Origin: CAJBVG01 sp943371235
GTDB lineage: Bacteria > Bacteroidota > Bacteroidia > Sphingobacteriales > Sphingobacteriaceae
Length of the DNA stretch: 64,000 nt
Direction: 5' to 3'
Assembly: GCA_943371235.1 (NCBI GenBank)
Contig: CALRTZ010000002.1
Location: 43,960-107,959, forward strand
Part shown: positions 8,944 to 17,031 of the stretch, in pieces
How positions within the stretch are numbered: the stretch's first letter is position 1
Layout of the letters: each line of letters starts with the position of its first letter
The notes under the pieces: generated by a model
What the model was told of the DNA's origin: nothing
The model's input: the letters and a program-made list of their open reading frames with translations, nothing else
Database searches by the model: none
Position numbers and translations under genes: made by a program

Positions 8944-9326
8944 TGGAGCCCGAAGAATTATTAGGCACGCCAAACGAACCGAAAAAAAATGGCAGTCCAC
9001 TGAAAAGTTTAGAAACCGATTTAGTATTGTTTAGCGATTCTATAAAAGAAACTGCAGAAGATATTATAGAAGAACTTTCTAAATATCCTATATTTATTGC
9101 ACACCAGCACGAAGCAAGTATTGGTGAATTAATAATTGACAAAGACGAATTTTCAACGGATTGGAATATACATGCATCTACCCTAGAAGAGTTTGTAGAA
9201 AAAGGAATTGTAAATTCTGAAAAACAAGAGTTTTTTAAACAAAACTACAAAGACCCACATAAATTTATCTGTGTTTTTGTGATGGTACCGGAAGGGGCGA
9301 ATTTTGTGTTTTACCCCTACAAATAA
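8943..9326 (+). CDS. Conserved hypothetical protein
   Basis: 127 residues, acidic, cytoplasmic-looking, with no signal peptide or membrane segment and no family I can name. Visible features are a Pro/Lys-rich start (GTPNEPKKNG) and a C-terminal hydrophobic strand FICVFVMVPEG. It overlaps the rlmD stop by one base, so it is translationally coupled to rlmD. Immediately after its stop codon a TTGTGAA array begins. Operon position suggests a link to RNA metabolism, but that is only context. Confidence 0.7.
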   Translation: MEPEELLGTPNEPKKNGSPLKSLETDLVLFSDSIKETAEDIIEELSKYPIFIAHQHEASIGELIIDKDEFSTDWNIHASTLEEFVEKGIVNSEKQEFFKQNYKDPHKFICVFVMVPEGANFVFYPYK

Positions 9327-9354
9327 TTGTGAATTGTGAATTGTAAATTGTGAA
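9327..9354 (+). repeat. Period-7 array, core TTGTGAA
   Basis: Four heptamers in strict phase (TTGTGAA twice, TTGTAAA, TTGTGAA) begin on the base after the preceding stop codon and end 17 bases before the next start. The same core recurs at 47970-48002 and 51204-51235. TGA/TAA occurs in every frame. Confidence 0.85.
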
Positions 9355-9371
9355 TGATGAAAAAGTTTTAA

Positions 9372-9884
9372 ATGATGGCAAAGAAAGAAATACTTATTTT
9401 GAACAGTGTTCAAATTCAACAAAAGATAGACCGCATGGCTTATCAAATATTAGAAGATTGTTTTGAAGAAAAACAAATTGTAATTGCTGGAATAGCAAGC
9501 AGGGGTTATGTACTAGCGAAACGATTAAAGGCTGTACTAGAAAAAATATCAAAAATAAAAATAGAACTTATAGAAATTACGTTGAATAAAGACAGCGACC
9601 ATTTAGAAGCAGAGGTGGATATTAGCGTAAATAAATGTAAAAACAAAACCATCATTTTAGTAGACGACGTATTAAACTCAGGTAGAACTTTGGTGTACGG
9701 CTTAGCTGTATTTTTAAACATCCCTACTAAAAAAATACGAACTGCCGTATTGATAGATAGAAGTCACAAATTATTTCCTGTATCTACAGATTTTGCAGGT
9801 TATACTATATCTACTGTAACACAAGAACATGTGTCGGTACGTTTCTCTACTAAAAAATCAGAAGAAGCTGTTTATCTATCTTAA
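9372..9884 (+). CDS. Phosphoribosyltransferase (PyrR-like fold)
   Basis: 170 residues. The type I phosphoribosyltransferase PRPP loop is clear: IILVDDVLNSGRTLVYGLA. The N-terminal part (IVIAGIASRGYVLAKRLK) matches the PPi loop of PyrR/HPRT-like enzymes. Substrate is not evident; PyrR-type uracil or hypoxanthine activity and a regulatory role are all possible. Two adjacent ATG codons (9372, 9375) could start it. It lies two bases before aroK, a pairing that I believe recurs in Bacteroidota. Confidence 0.85.
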   Translation: MMAKKEILILNSVQIQQKIDRMAYQILEDCFEEKQIVIAGIASRGYVLAKRLKAVLEKISKIKIELIEITLNKDSDHLEAEVDISVNKCKNKTIILVDDVLNSGRTLVYGLAVFLNIPTKKIRTAVLIDRSHKLFPVSTDFAGYTISTVTQEHVSVRFSTKKSEEAVYLS

Positions 9885-9886
9885 AA

Positions 9887-10390
9887 ATGATTCGAAAGAT
9901 CTTTCTTATTGGATTTATGGGTTCAGGGAAAAGCACATTTGGCAAAAAACTTGCCAAGGCAATGCAATTTCCATTTATAGATTTAGATAAGGAGATTGAA
10001 AAAAAAGCAAAGTGCAGCGTTAACGATATTTTTAAATATTTAGGGGAAGATACTTTTCGGAAGATGGAATCGGAAACACTAAAATCATTTGAACATGAAG
10101 ATTCATATGTAATGGCTACTGGCGGCGGAACTCCTTGCTATTTTGATAATTTACACTACATACAATCTCAAGGTACAAGCATATACTTAGAGCTCGATAT
10201 TAAAAGTATTTACAATCGTTTATCAAACGCAAAAAATATTAGGCCTACCATTAGAGGGAAAAAAGAAGACGAACTGTTGAATTTTATTGAAGAAAATTTT
10301 GCAAAGAGAAAACATATTTACGAACAAGCAGACCATGTAGTAAATGGGTTGAATGTGGACGTGAAATCAGTTATTGGGTTATTAATATAG
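9887..10390 (+). CDS. aroK: Shikimate kinase
   Basis: 167 residues, normal length. Phosphorylates shikimate with ATP in the chorismate pathway. Walker A is GFMGSGKSTFGKKLA, the shikimate-binding Asp is in FIDLDKEIEKKA, the conserved ATGGGTPCYF loop follows, and the lid arginine is in RPTIRGKK. Last gene of the rlmD unit. The stop codon TAG is itself part of the palindromic TTAGTC array that separates it from the convergent permease gene. Confidence 0.95.
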   Translation: MIRKIFLIGFMGSGKSTFGKKLAKAMQFPFIDLDKEIEKKAKCSVNDIFKYLGEDTFRKMESETLKSFEHEDSYVMATGGGTPCYFDNLHYIQSQGTSIYLELDIKSIYNRLSNAKNIRPTIRGKKEDELLNFIEENFAKRKHIYEQADHVVNGLNVDVKSVIGLLI

Positions 10391-10455
10391 TCGTTAGTCA
10401 TTAGTCTTTAGTCGTTAGAAGGGATCTAACTACTAAAGACTAATGACTAAAGACT
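10389..10455. repeat. Palindromic TTAGTC heptamer array exactly filling a convergent gap
   Basis: Two 30-base arms (10389-10418 and 10426-10455) pair at 28 of 30 positions. The element includes two bases of the aroK stop and ends on the base before the stop of the minus-strand permease, so there is no other intergenic DNA. Its position between convergent genes fits a bidirectional terminator or transcript-end stabiliser; T-tracts are absent. Confidence 0.88.
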
Positions 10456-11511
10456 TCACTCAAGTTTCACTCTCGGATCTAGCAAACTATAACTTATATC
10501 CACCAATAAATTTACGATTACAAACAAGAAGGCTATAAATAATACGGCACCCATTACTACTGGTAAATCAGATAATTCTAAAGCGTCTACAGTTATTTTA
10601 CCTAAGCCGTTCCAGCTAAAAATATATTCCACAAAAAAAGCTCCTGCCATTAAAGAGGCGAACCAGCCTGAGATAGCTGTAACCACAGGGTTCAAAGCGT
10701 TTTTCAAAGCATGCCTACGCACTACTTGGAATGGTGTTAGTCCTTTTGCTTTTGCAGTTCGTATGTAATCCATTTTCATTACATCTAACATCGAACTTCT
10801 GGTTAATTGCACAATAATAGATAAAGGGCGCAAGCCCAATGTAAGTGCTGGTAAAATCAAATTTTTAAGTTGTAGCTCTTCTCCATTAAAAGGGTTGTAA
10901 TCATACAAACTACCCGACATGTTTAGTCCGGTATATTGCCCCAATAAAAATGCAAACAACCATGCAATTAAAATACCTGCAAAAAAGGATGGCATGGATA
11001 CGCCTAAAATTGCAAACGACATGGCCGAGCGATCTATCCAAGTATCTTTATACAACGCTGCAACAAGTCCTAACAAAATACCTATAATACTTGCAAAAAT
11101 CATACTCGCAATTGCGAGCACTGCAGTGTTAGGAATGGTTTCCCATAATATGTCACTTACTTTTTTTTGAGTTTGATAAGATCTTCTTAAATATGGAGCT
11201 TTTAATACCAAGGTTTTTTCTCCAATTGTTAAGATGGATAAATATTGATATTTCGCTTGGTTTACCGAATCATGCTGATGGATAGATATCGGAGAAACAT
11301 CGTTAATGTATAATAAAAACTGAATGTGTTTTGGCTTATCTAATCCGAACTCTTTGCGCACTGCTTCTAAGGAAGCCACATCAGTACGTTGACCTTGGGT
11401 CATGCGTGCTGCATCGCCTGGTAAAATAGCAAACAAAGTAAACACAATGCTCACAACCCCCATCATTACAAATAGGCCATAAAAAGATTTTCGGATAAAA
11501 TATTGAAACAT
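10456..11511 (-). CDS. ABC transporter permease, DppB/OppB type
   Basis: 351 residues, inner membrane. An N-terminal membrane helix (LFVMMGVVSIVFTLFAI) and periplasmic loop are followed by about five more helices. The EAA-type coupling segment AKGLTPFQVVRRHALKNALN contacts the ATPase. This is the architecture of peptide/nickel permeases of the DppB family. No partner permease, ATPase or binding protein lies nearby, so the cognate parts must be elsewhere. Its start overlaps the stop of the upstream membrane protein by one base, indicating co-translation. Confidence 0.9.
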   Translation of the reverse strand: MFQYFIRKSFYGLFVMMGVVSIVFTLFAILPGDAARMTQGQRTDVASLEAVRKEFGLDKPKHIQFLLYINDVSPISIHQHDSVNQAKYQYLSILTIGEKTLVLKAPYLRRSYQTQKKVSDILWETIPNTAVLAIASMIFASIIGILLGLVAALYKDTWIDRSAMSFAILGVSMPSFFAGILIAWLFAFLLGQYTGLNMSGSLYDYNPFNGEELQLKNLILPALTLGLRPLSIIVQLTRSSMLDVMKMDYIRTAKAKGLTPFQVVRRHALKNALNPVVTAISGWFASLMAGAFFVEYIFSWNGLGKITVDALELSDLPVVMGAVLFIAFLFVIVNLLVDISYSLLDPRVKLE

Positions 11512-12623
11512 TAGTTTTTCAATAATTTTTTCAGTTCATCATACGAAGGCAATCCTCTGTGCGACCATTTACCTTCTATAATTCCGTTCTTTACCAATAA
11601 CACTCCGGGGTTTGCTCTTACTATAGTTTTCAGGGTAGTAGCATCACAATAATAATAAGTAAAGGCTAAATTATTTTCGTGTCTAAATGTTTCCGTTACC
11701 AAATCATTTGAAGAAGTTAATCCTATGCTTCTAATTTTAAAATCTTTCTCTAAACCACTGGTAATTTCTTTAATCTTATTGTAAGCTTCTTTATTGGTAT
11801 TTTCTAAATCGTATGAAACTACCCATAAAGAATAATCGGCATACTTAATAATATCTTCCGAGTAGTCGTTTCCATCTGCATCGGCAATACGTAGGTCTTT
11901 AATTTTAGGGCGGAATCCTTCTTTAATTAAAACGTTTTCTGTTTTCACCCATTTCCAAGTACTGTCTTGCCAAGGATAATCTTTTAAAGTAAATGCTTGT
12001 TGAACTCCATCCTTCTCGTAAATCATTTTTGTTTCTACAGAATCTGGTGCAGCACCTTCGGGTATTTTCATCAATTCAGGAATGTTGTTCCCCACTTTAT
12101 ACGGTAAAAAATCTACTGTTGGCAAGTACATCACCGAGTAAATTCCTACAACCATTGAAATCACATACGCTAAAATTACATAGGTAACTTGTTTAGTTGC
12201 TGTTAAACTCGACGTGATTTTTTTTCTAGCTAAAAAGATGATGGTAATAAAAACTAACAAAACAATGTCTTTAGTGAAAGACTGCCAAGGCGTTAATTTA
12301 ATAGCATCTCCGAAGCAACCGCAATCTGTAACCTTATCTGTAACGGCAGAATAACCCGTTAACCAGGTAAAAAATAAAATCATTAATAACAATACCCATG
12401 AGAGTTGCTTTTGCATGATGCCAAACAATAGGGCTATACCAAGCACTACTTCTACAGCGCATATAATTACAGACATAGAAAGTGCATATGCACCTAACCA
12501 ATCCATGCCGAATACCACAAAATATTCTTCGAGTTTAATAGAAAAACCAATAGGGTCGTTTAACTTTATTAAACCAGAAATGATAAATAAAATACCAACG
12601 AAAAATCTACTAAATGTTATCAT
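11511..12623 (-). CDS. DoxX/MauE-like membrane protein with thioredoxin-like tail (BT_3928 family)
   Basis: 370 residues. Four to five membrane helices in the first 150 residues resemble DoxX/MauE, including the TDCGCFGDAI motif. The remainder is periplasmic or cytoplasmic and resembles a thioredoxin-like fold without a CxxC, ending in NPGVLLVKNGIIEGKWSHRGLPS, a typical thioredoxin-family terminal strand. The role is unknown; a link to membrane redox metabolism is inferred from the MauE likeness. It follows the DUF1599 gene by 11 bases, a neighbourhood common in Bacteroidota. Confidence 0.82.
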   Translation of the reverse strand: MITFSRFFVGILFIISGLIKLNDPIGFSIKLEEYFVVFGMDWLGAYALSMSVIICAVEVVLGIALLFGIMQKQLSWVLLLMILFFTWLTGYSAVTDKVTDCGCFGDAIKLTPWQSFTKDIVLLVFITIIFLARKKITSSLTATKQVTYVILAYVISMVVGIYSVMYLPTVDFLPYKVGNNIPELMKIPEGAAPDSVETKMIYEKDGVQQAFTLKDYPWQDSTWKWVKTENVLIKEGFRPKIKDLRIADADGNDYSEDIIKYADYSLWVVSYDLENTNKEAYNKIKEITSGLEKDFKIRSIGLTSSNDLVTETFRHENNLAFTYYYCDATTLKTIVRANPGVLLVKNGIIEGKWSHRGLPSYDELKKLLKN

Positions 12624-12634
12624 GATTATTTATT

Positions 12635-13186
12635 TTATTGTTGATTATAATTTAATTTGATGAGCCCAAAAATAGAATAGTTCATCATGTCTTGATAGTT
12701 TGCAACAACTCCTTCAGATACGAGCGTAGAGCCCTTGTTATCTTCAATCTGTTTAACACGCATTAGTTTCATGAGTATTAAATCTGTAAGCGATTCTAGC
12801 CTCATGTCTCTCCAAGCTTCCCCGTAATCGTGGTTCTTATCCATCATCAGGTCTTTCGTCTCTTTTACTTTTTCATCAAAAAGAGTACTCACCCTCGAAG
12901 CTTCGAGTTCTAAATCGTGTTCTGTATCGTGCAAATCAAGCTGAATCATGGCAATAATGCAATAATTAATAATGCCTACATATTCAGGAATGATGCCTTC
13001 ATCAACTTTGCTTATCTTTTTTTCCTCTAAGGTTCGTATACGTTGAGCTTTTATAAATATTTGATCAGTTATAGAAGGCAAACGCAAAATTCGCCATGCC
13101 GTTCCATAATCTTTTGTTTTTTTGATAAACAAATCTTTACAAGCTTGTATTACCTGATCGTATTCTAATGATGTATTCGTCTGCAA
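12635..13186 (-). CDS. DUF1599 protein with duplicated nucleotide-modification-associated domain
   Basis: 183 residues made of two copies of one module. Copy 1 has KTKDYGTAWRILRLPSITD and IINYCIIAMIQLD; copy 2 has KNHDYGEAWRDMRLESLTD and MMNYSIFGLIKLN. Each carries a KDYG/HDYG-x-AWR-x-xR signature. The family has no established biochemistry that I can state; related domains associate with nucleotide modification in phages. First gene of a minus-strand operon with the DoxX-like protein and permease, divergent from folP with a 20-base gap. Confidence 0.88.
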   Translation of the reverse strand: MQTNTSLEYDQVIQACKDLFIKKTKDYGTAWRILRLPSITDQIFIKAQRIRTLEEKKISKVDEGIIPEYVGIINYCIIAMIQLDLHDTEHDLELEASRVSTLFDEKVKETKDLMMDKNHDYGEAWRDMRLESLTDLILMKLMRVKQIEDNKGSTLVSEGVVANYQDMMNYSIFGLIKLNYNQQ

Positions 13187-13194
13187 TTTTTTTA

Positions 13195-13202
13195 TAATTT
13201 TA
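13195..13202 (+). promoter_or_regulatory. Probable -7 element TAATTTTA for folP
   Basis: One mismatch to TAnnTTTG, four bases before the GTG taken as the folP start, within the short divergent gap. Such closeness implies a nearly leaderless transcript. Confidence 0.35.
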
Positions 13203-13206
13203 CCAA

Positions 13207-14076
13207 GTGCATAAAAATAAGCTTTTTTACGAAAAATCCATTGAAATAAAAGGGAAGCATATTGGGGCTACCAAACCAATGGTAATGGGTATTTTAAACA
13301 TTACCCCCGATTCTTTCTATGCTGCAAGCAGAAAGCAAACTGAGAATGAGATTATTAACACTGCCGAAAAAATGTTGGCAGAGGGTGCAGGTATATTGGA
13401 TATTGGTGCATATTCATCAAGGCCAAATGCTATAAACATTACTGAGGAGGAAGAATGGAGCCGTTTAGAATGGGTTTTAAAGACATTAAGCACCCGTTTC
13501 CCTTCTAGTATTATATCTGTTGATACATTTAGATCCAATGTTGCAGACAAAAGCATATCATGCGGAGCCGACATGATAAACGATATTTCTGCAGGAAATT
13601 TAGATGAAAACATGTTCGATGTAGTGCTAAAAAACAATTGCCCGTACATAATGATGCACATGCGTGGCAACCCACAAACCATGCAAACACTCAATCAATA
13701 CAAAAACATTACAAAAGAAGTTATTGAATATTTTGAAGAGAAAATAGCCAGCTTTAAAAAACTGAACTTTGAAAAGATAATAATTGACCCTGGTTTTGGC
13801 TTTGCAAAAAATGTAGAGCAGAATTTCGAGCTCTTAACGAATATACAAGAATTAAAAGTGTTAGAAAGACCAATGTTAATAGGTCTTTCCAGAAAGTCGA
13901 TGATATACAAAACACTTCATACAAATGCCGAGGAAGCCTTAAATGGTACTACTGCCTTAAACATGGTAGCGTTAGAAAAGGGAGCAAAAATTTTAAGAGT
14001 GCACGATGTAAAAGAAGCCGTAGAATGTATTAAACTTTGGGAAAAATTAAATGAATCTCATAATTCGTATCTTTAG
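13207..14076 (+). CDS. folP: Dihydropteroate synthase
   Basis: 289 residues. Joins p-aminobenzoate to hydroxymethyldihydropterin diphosphate in folate synthesis. TIM-barrel motifs in order: MGILNITPDSFY, LDIGAYSSRP, VDTFRSNV, MMHMRGNPQTM, IIDPGFGFAKN (with the pterin-binding Lys region later in LSRKSMIYK), and the C-terminal RVHDVKEA. The start is uncertain: the GTG at 13207 gives a normal N-terminus, while the first in-frame ATG (in KPMVMG) would remove the first beta strand. Two bases separate it from cdaA, an operon seen widely in Bacteroidota. Confidence 0.95.
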   Translation: MHKNKLFYEKSIEIKGKHIGATKPMVMGILNITPDSFYAASRKQTENEIINTAEKMLAEGAGILDIGAYSSRPNAINITEEEEWSRLEWVLKTLSTRFPSSIISVDTFRSNVADKSISCGADMINDISAGNLDENMFDVVLKNNCPYIMMHMRGNPQTMQTLNQYKNITKEVIEYFEEKIASFKKLNFEKIIIDPGFGFAKNVEQNFELLTNIQELKVLERPMLIGLSRKSMIYKTLHTNAEEALNGTTALNMVALEKGAKILRVHDVKEAVECIKLWEKLNESHNSYL

Positions 14077-14078
14077 GC

Positions 14079-14876
14079 ATGGAACCATTCGATTTAGGAT
14101 TATTTAAAATTGGAATATTCGATGTAATCGATATTGTATTAGTAGGCTTCATTATTTTTCAAATTTATAACTTAATTAGAGGCACTATTGCAGTAAATAT
14201 TTTCATTGGCTTAATGCTCATTTATTTGTTATGGATAGGTGTGAAAGCCCTGAATATGCAATTACTATCGGGCATCTTAGATAAAGTAATTGGTGTTGGA
14301 GTAATAGCTTTAATCATTGTATTTCAACAAGAGATACGACGATTTTTATTATTAATAGGCCGAAATACGATTTCAAGAAAAAATAGTTTTTGGAGAAGGG
14401 TTTTGCTTGGCAACACCATTATAGCAGATGCAGATCAACTCAACCTCTACCCTATTATAGAAGCTTGCCGAAACATGGCGATTAGCAAAACGGGTGCATT
14501 AATTGTGTTTGCAAGAACTTATGAGGAACAGGTATATCAGAACAATGGTGAAATTATAAATGCAAAAATATCTAAACGATTGTTAGAATCTGTTTTCGCA
14601 AAAACTAGTCCTTTACACGACGGTGCTGTTGTGATTGCTGATGGAATGTTAAAAGCGGCAAGTTGTATTTTACCCTTAACTGATAACACAGAATTACCAG
14701 ATCAATTAGGATTGCGCCACCGTGCTGCGGTAGGAATTACCGAGCAAAGTGACGCAATAGCTATTATTATTTCTGAGGAAACAGGTTACATATCTATTGC
14801 CAATAGAGGCAAAGTAAAAACCAATGTTAGTACTGAAGAATTAGAACGAAGCATTCGGAAGTTTGGAAATTGGTAG
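14079..14876 (+). CDS. cdaA: Diadenylate cyclase CdaA (c-di-AMP synthase)
   Basis: 265 residues. Three N-terminal membrane helices (about 10-85) precede a DAC domain with the catalytic DGA (residues 181-183 in LHDGAVVIADG) and RHR (213-215 in LRHRAAVGIT). It condenses two ATP to c-di-AMP, a second messenger for potassium and turgor control. The C-terminal tail is short. It lies in an operon behind folP rather than with the cdaR/glmM genes seen in Firmicutes. No c-di-AMP phosphodiesterase of the GdpP type is in the window; the DHH protein at 42707 could degrade the linear product. Confidence 0.94.
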   Translation: MEPFDLGLFKIGIFDVIDIVLVGFIIFQIYNLIRGTIAVNIFIGLMLIYLLWIGVKALNMQLLSGILDKVIGVGVIALIIVFQQEIRRFLLLIGRNTISRKNSFWRRVLLGNTIIADADQLNLYPIIEACRNMAISKTGALIVFARTYEEQVYQNNGEIINAKISKRLLESVFAKTSPLHDGAVVIADGMLKAASCILPLTDNTELPDQLGLRHRAAVGITEQSDAIAIIISEETGYISIANRGKVKTNVSTEELERSIRKFGNW

Positions 14877-14885
14877 AGGCGAGGT

Positions 14886-14925
14886 TTCGAAATGTCGAAT
14901 TGTCGAAACGTCGAACTGGCGAATC
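14886..14925 (+). repeat. Period-8 array, core KTCGAANN
   Basis: Five octamers in phase (TTCGAAAT, GTCGAATT, GTCGAAAC, GTCGAACT, GGCGAATC) lie between the convergent cdaA and bacilliredoxin genes. The TCGA core is the same as in the array at 48025-48080, but the phase of the variable bases differs. Confidence 0.8.
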
Positions 14926-14947
14926 TTTGCATTAAAACGCGATGAAC

Positions 14948-14975
14948 TGCTCCAAGCTCCTTGCTCCCTGCTACT
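14948..14975 (+). repeat. Period-7 array, core WGCTCCN
   Basis: Four heptamers (TGCTCCA, AGCTCCT, TGCTCCC, TGCTACT) run into the stop codon of the minus-strand bacilliredoxin gene. This GC-richer word differs from all other arrays here and sits 22 bases after a different array, so two array types share one gap. Confidence 0.7.
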
Positions 14976-15384
14976 AGCAGAACTCCGCGTAAGCAGCTTT
15001 TAAATTCTCAGCAATTAATTGTGCAGGACGGCCTTCAATGTGACGACGCTCTATCATGTGAACTAATTTACCATCTTTAAACAATGCAATAGCAGGTGAT
15101 GATGGAGGGTAAGGTAACATATGAGCACGGGCTTTATCTACAGCTTCTTTTTCCATTCCAGCAAAAACAGTCACTAATTTTGATGGTTTTTTATCTCCAT
15201 CGATAGACATTTTAACACCTGGACGTGCATTTGCTGCAGCACAACCACAAACTGAGTTTACCATAACAAGAACAGTACCTTCTGCCGAAATTGCCGAATC
15301 TACTTGTTCTGGAGTTGTTAATTGTTCGAAACCTACACTTGTAAGTTCATCGCGCATAGGCGCAACCATATATTCTGGATACAT
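14974..15384 (-). CDS. Bacilliredoxin, BrxA/BrxB family
   Basis: 136 residues, thioredoxin-like, cytoplasmic. The active site is Cys46-Gly-Cys48 in MVNSVCGCAAANARPGV, the CGC signature of BrxA/BrxB (YphP/YqiW), which remove bacillithiol from proteins. The remaining conserved blocks (YPEYMVAPMRDELT at the start, PPSSPAIALFKDGKLVHMIE near the end) match the family. Together with ytxJ at 47229 it suggests that the cell uses bacillithiol; no bacillithiol synthesis gene is in the window. A -7 element sits about 30 bases upstream. Confidence 0.93.
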   Translation of the reverse strand: MYPEYMVAPMRDELTSVGFEQLTTPEQVDSAISAEGTVLVMVNSVCGCAAANARPGVKMSIDGDKKPSKLVTVFAGMEKEAVDKARAHMLPYPPSSPAIALFKDGKLVHMIERRHIEGRPAQLIAENLKAAYAEFC

Positions 15385-15414
15385 AATGTAATTTATAATT
15401 GATTTAAATTAATG

Positions 15415-15422
15415 CAAATTTA
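15415..15422 (-). promoter_or_regulatory. -7 element TAAATTTG for the bacilliredoxin gene
   Basis: Exact TAnnTTTG match on the minus strand, 30 bases upstream of the ATG at 15384, giving a leader of roughly 25 bases. Confidence 0.55.
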
Positions 15423-15482
15423 GTGATTTAACTTGTTTAATGCGCAATTTGTTTGGAAAACACATCCTAATAATAGTATTTT

Positions 15483-15514
15483 TTTGTGTTTTACAAACCA
15501 ATAGGGTAATTTTG
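15483..15514 (+). promoter_or_regulatory. Promoter of ahcY (-33 TTTG, -7 TAATTTTG)
   Basis: TTTG at 15483-15486 and TAATTTTG at 15507-15514 are 20 bases apart, within the usual Bacteroidota spacing. The position lies inside the open frame that extends upstream of ahcY, which supports the ATG at 15545 as the real start. Confidence 0.62.
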
Positions 15515-15544
15515 CGTTTCAGTATTAGAAAAATTTATAAAAAA

Positions 15545-16852
15545 ATGGTAGATACCTTCGTAAAGTACAAAGTAAAAGACATCTCATTAGCAGAATGGGG
15601 TCGCAAAGAAATTCAATTAGCAGAAGCAGAAATGCCAGGATTAATGGCATTAAGAGCTGAGTATGGCCATTCTAAGCCATTAAAAGGCGCTCGTGTTGCA
15701 GGTTGTTTACATATGACAATCCAAACTGCTGTGTTAATTGAAACATTAGTAGAATTAGGAGCAGAAGTTACTTGGTCATCATGTAACATCTTCTCAACAC
15801 AAGATCATGCAGCAGCAGCAATTGCAGCAGCAGGAATTTCTGTTTATGCTTGGAAAGGTATGAACGAAGAAGAATTTGAATGGTGTATAGAGCAAACCTT
15901 ATATTTTGGTGAAGATCGCAAGCCATTAAACATGATTTTAGATGATGGTGGTGATTTAACTAACATGGTATTCGATAAATTCCCTCAATTAGTTGATGGT
16001 ATTAAAGGATTATCAGAAGAAACTACCACTGGTGTATTACGTTTATACGATCGTATGAAGAGTGGTACATTAGTAATGCCAGCAATTAACGTAAACGATT
16101 CGGTTACTAAATCTAAATTTGATAACAAATACGGTTGCCGCGAATCATTAGTAGATGCTATTCGTAGAGCTACTGACGTAATGATGGCTGGTAAAGTAGC
16201 AGTTGTTTGTGGTTTTGGTGATGTGGGTAAAGGTTCTGCAGATTCATTATCAAACTCAGGTGTTCGTGTAATTGTTACAGAAATCGATCCAATTTGTGCT
16301 TTACAAGCAGCAATGGAAGGTTACGAAGTTAAAAAGCTAAATACAGCAATCGCTGAAGCTGATATCGTTGTAACTGCAACTGGTAACTTCAACATCGTTC
16401 GTGGAGAGCATTTCAAAATGATGAAAGACAAAGCAATCGTTTGTAACATCGGTCACTTCGATAACGAAATCGACATGGCTTGGTTAAACAAAAACTACGG
16501 TGCTACTAAAATTGAAATTAAACCACAAGTAGATAAATATACAGTAGACGGTAACGACATCATCGTATTAGCTGAAGGACGTTTAGTAAACTTAGGTTGT
16601 GCTACTGGTCACCCTTCATTTGTAATGTCGAACTCGTTCACAAACCAAGTATTAGCTCAATTAGAGTTATGGGCAAATTCTGCTAACTACGAAAACAAAG
16701 TATATACTTTGCCTAAGCATTTAGATGAAAAAGTTGCTCGTTTACACTTAGCTAAAATTGGTGTTGAATTAGAAGAATTATCTGAAGAACAAGCAGAATA
16801 CATTGGTGTTCCGAAAAACGGACCATTCAAAGGTGATGCATACAGATACTAA
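15545..16852 (+). CDS. ahcY: Adenosylhomocysteinase
   Basis: 435 residues, cytoplasmic, NAD-dependent. Splits S-adenosylhomocysteine into adenosine and homocysteine, clearing the product of the many SAM methyltransferases here. The substrate domain contains VAGCLHMTIQTAVLIETL and the NAD domain has the glycine motif CGFGDVGKGSAD; HPSFVMSNSF and the C-terminal KHLDEKVARLHL are also conserved. The frame is open for 35 codons upstream, but those precede or contain the promoter, so the ATG at 15545 is used. Codon use is notably regular, consistent with high expression. Followed by a heptamer array and a strong terminator. Confidence 0.97.
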   Translation: MVDTFVKYKVKDISLAEWGRKEIQLAEAEMPGLMALRAEYGHSKPLKGARVAGCLHMTIQTAVLIETLVELGAEVTWSSCNIFSTQDHAAAAIAAAGISVYAWKGMNEEEFEWCIEQTLYFGEDRKPLNMILDDGGDLTNMVFDKFPQLVDGIKGLSEETTTGVLRLYDRMKSGTLVMPAINVNDSVTKSKFDNKYGCRESLVDAIRRATDVMMAGKVAVVCGFGDVGKGSADSLSNSGVRVIVTEIDPICALQAAMEGYEVKKLNTAIAEADIVVTATGNFNIVRGEHFKMMKDKAIVCNIGHFDNEIDMAWLNKNYGATKIEIKPQVDKYTVDGNDIIVLAEGRLVNLGCATGHPSFVMSNSFTNQVLAQLELWANSANYENKVYTLPKHLDEKVARLHLAKIGVELEELSEEQAEYIGVPKNGPFKGDAYRY

Positions 16853-16855
16853 TAT

Positions 16856-16911
16856 CTAGATATTAGATACTAGATTCTAGATATTAGAATTTAGTTTTTA
16901 GAATTTAGAAT
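16856..16911 (+). repeat. Period-7 array, core YTAGANN
   Basis: Eight heptamers in unbroken phase: CTAGATA, TTAGATA, CTAGATT, CTAGATA, TTAGAAT, TTAGTTT, TTAGAAT, TTAGAAT. It starts three bases after the ahcY stop and lies between that stop and an intrinsic terminator. TAG falls in all three frames. Confidence 0.85.
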
Positions 16912-16926
16912 TCAAAAATAAAAAAA

Positions 16927-16956
16927 GGGGTAAATCGAAAGATTTGCCCCTTTTTT
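16927..16956 (+). terminator. Intrinsic terminator of ahcY
   Basis: A 10-base stem (GGGGTAAATC / GATTTGCCCC, one G-T pair) closes a GAAA tetraloop and is followed by six T; an A-run precedes it, so it may also work on the other strand. Confidence 0.9.
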
Positions 16957-17031
16957 ATTTCTATATTTAAGAGTTCTAAAATTACAATGCAACCTTTTTA
17001 TAATTTGTATCGTCTAAGTCAAAAAAGCGTT

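Noticed and set aside
15385..15544. SAH or SAM riboswitch before ahcY
   Set aside because: The promoter lies only 30 bases from the start codon, leaving no room for an aptamer in the leader.
15440..15544. 35-residue N-terminal extension of AhcY
   Set aside because: It contains the promoter and does not match the family N-terminus, which begins at the Met at 15545.
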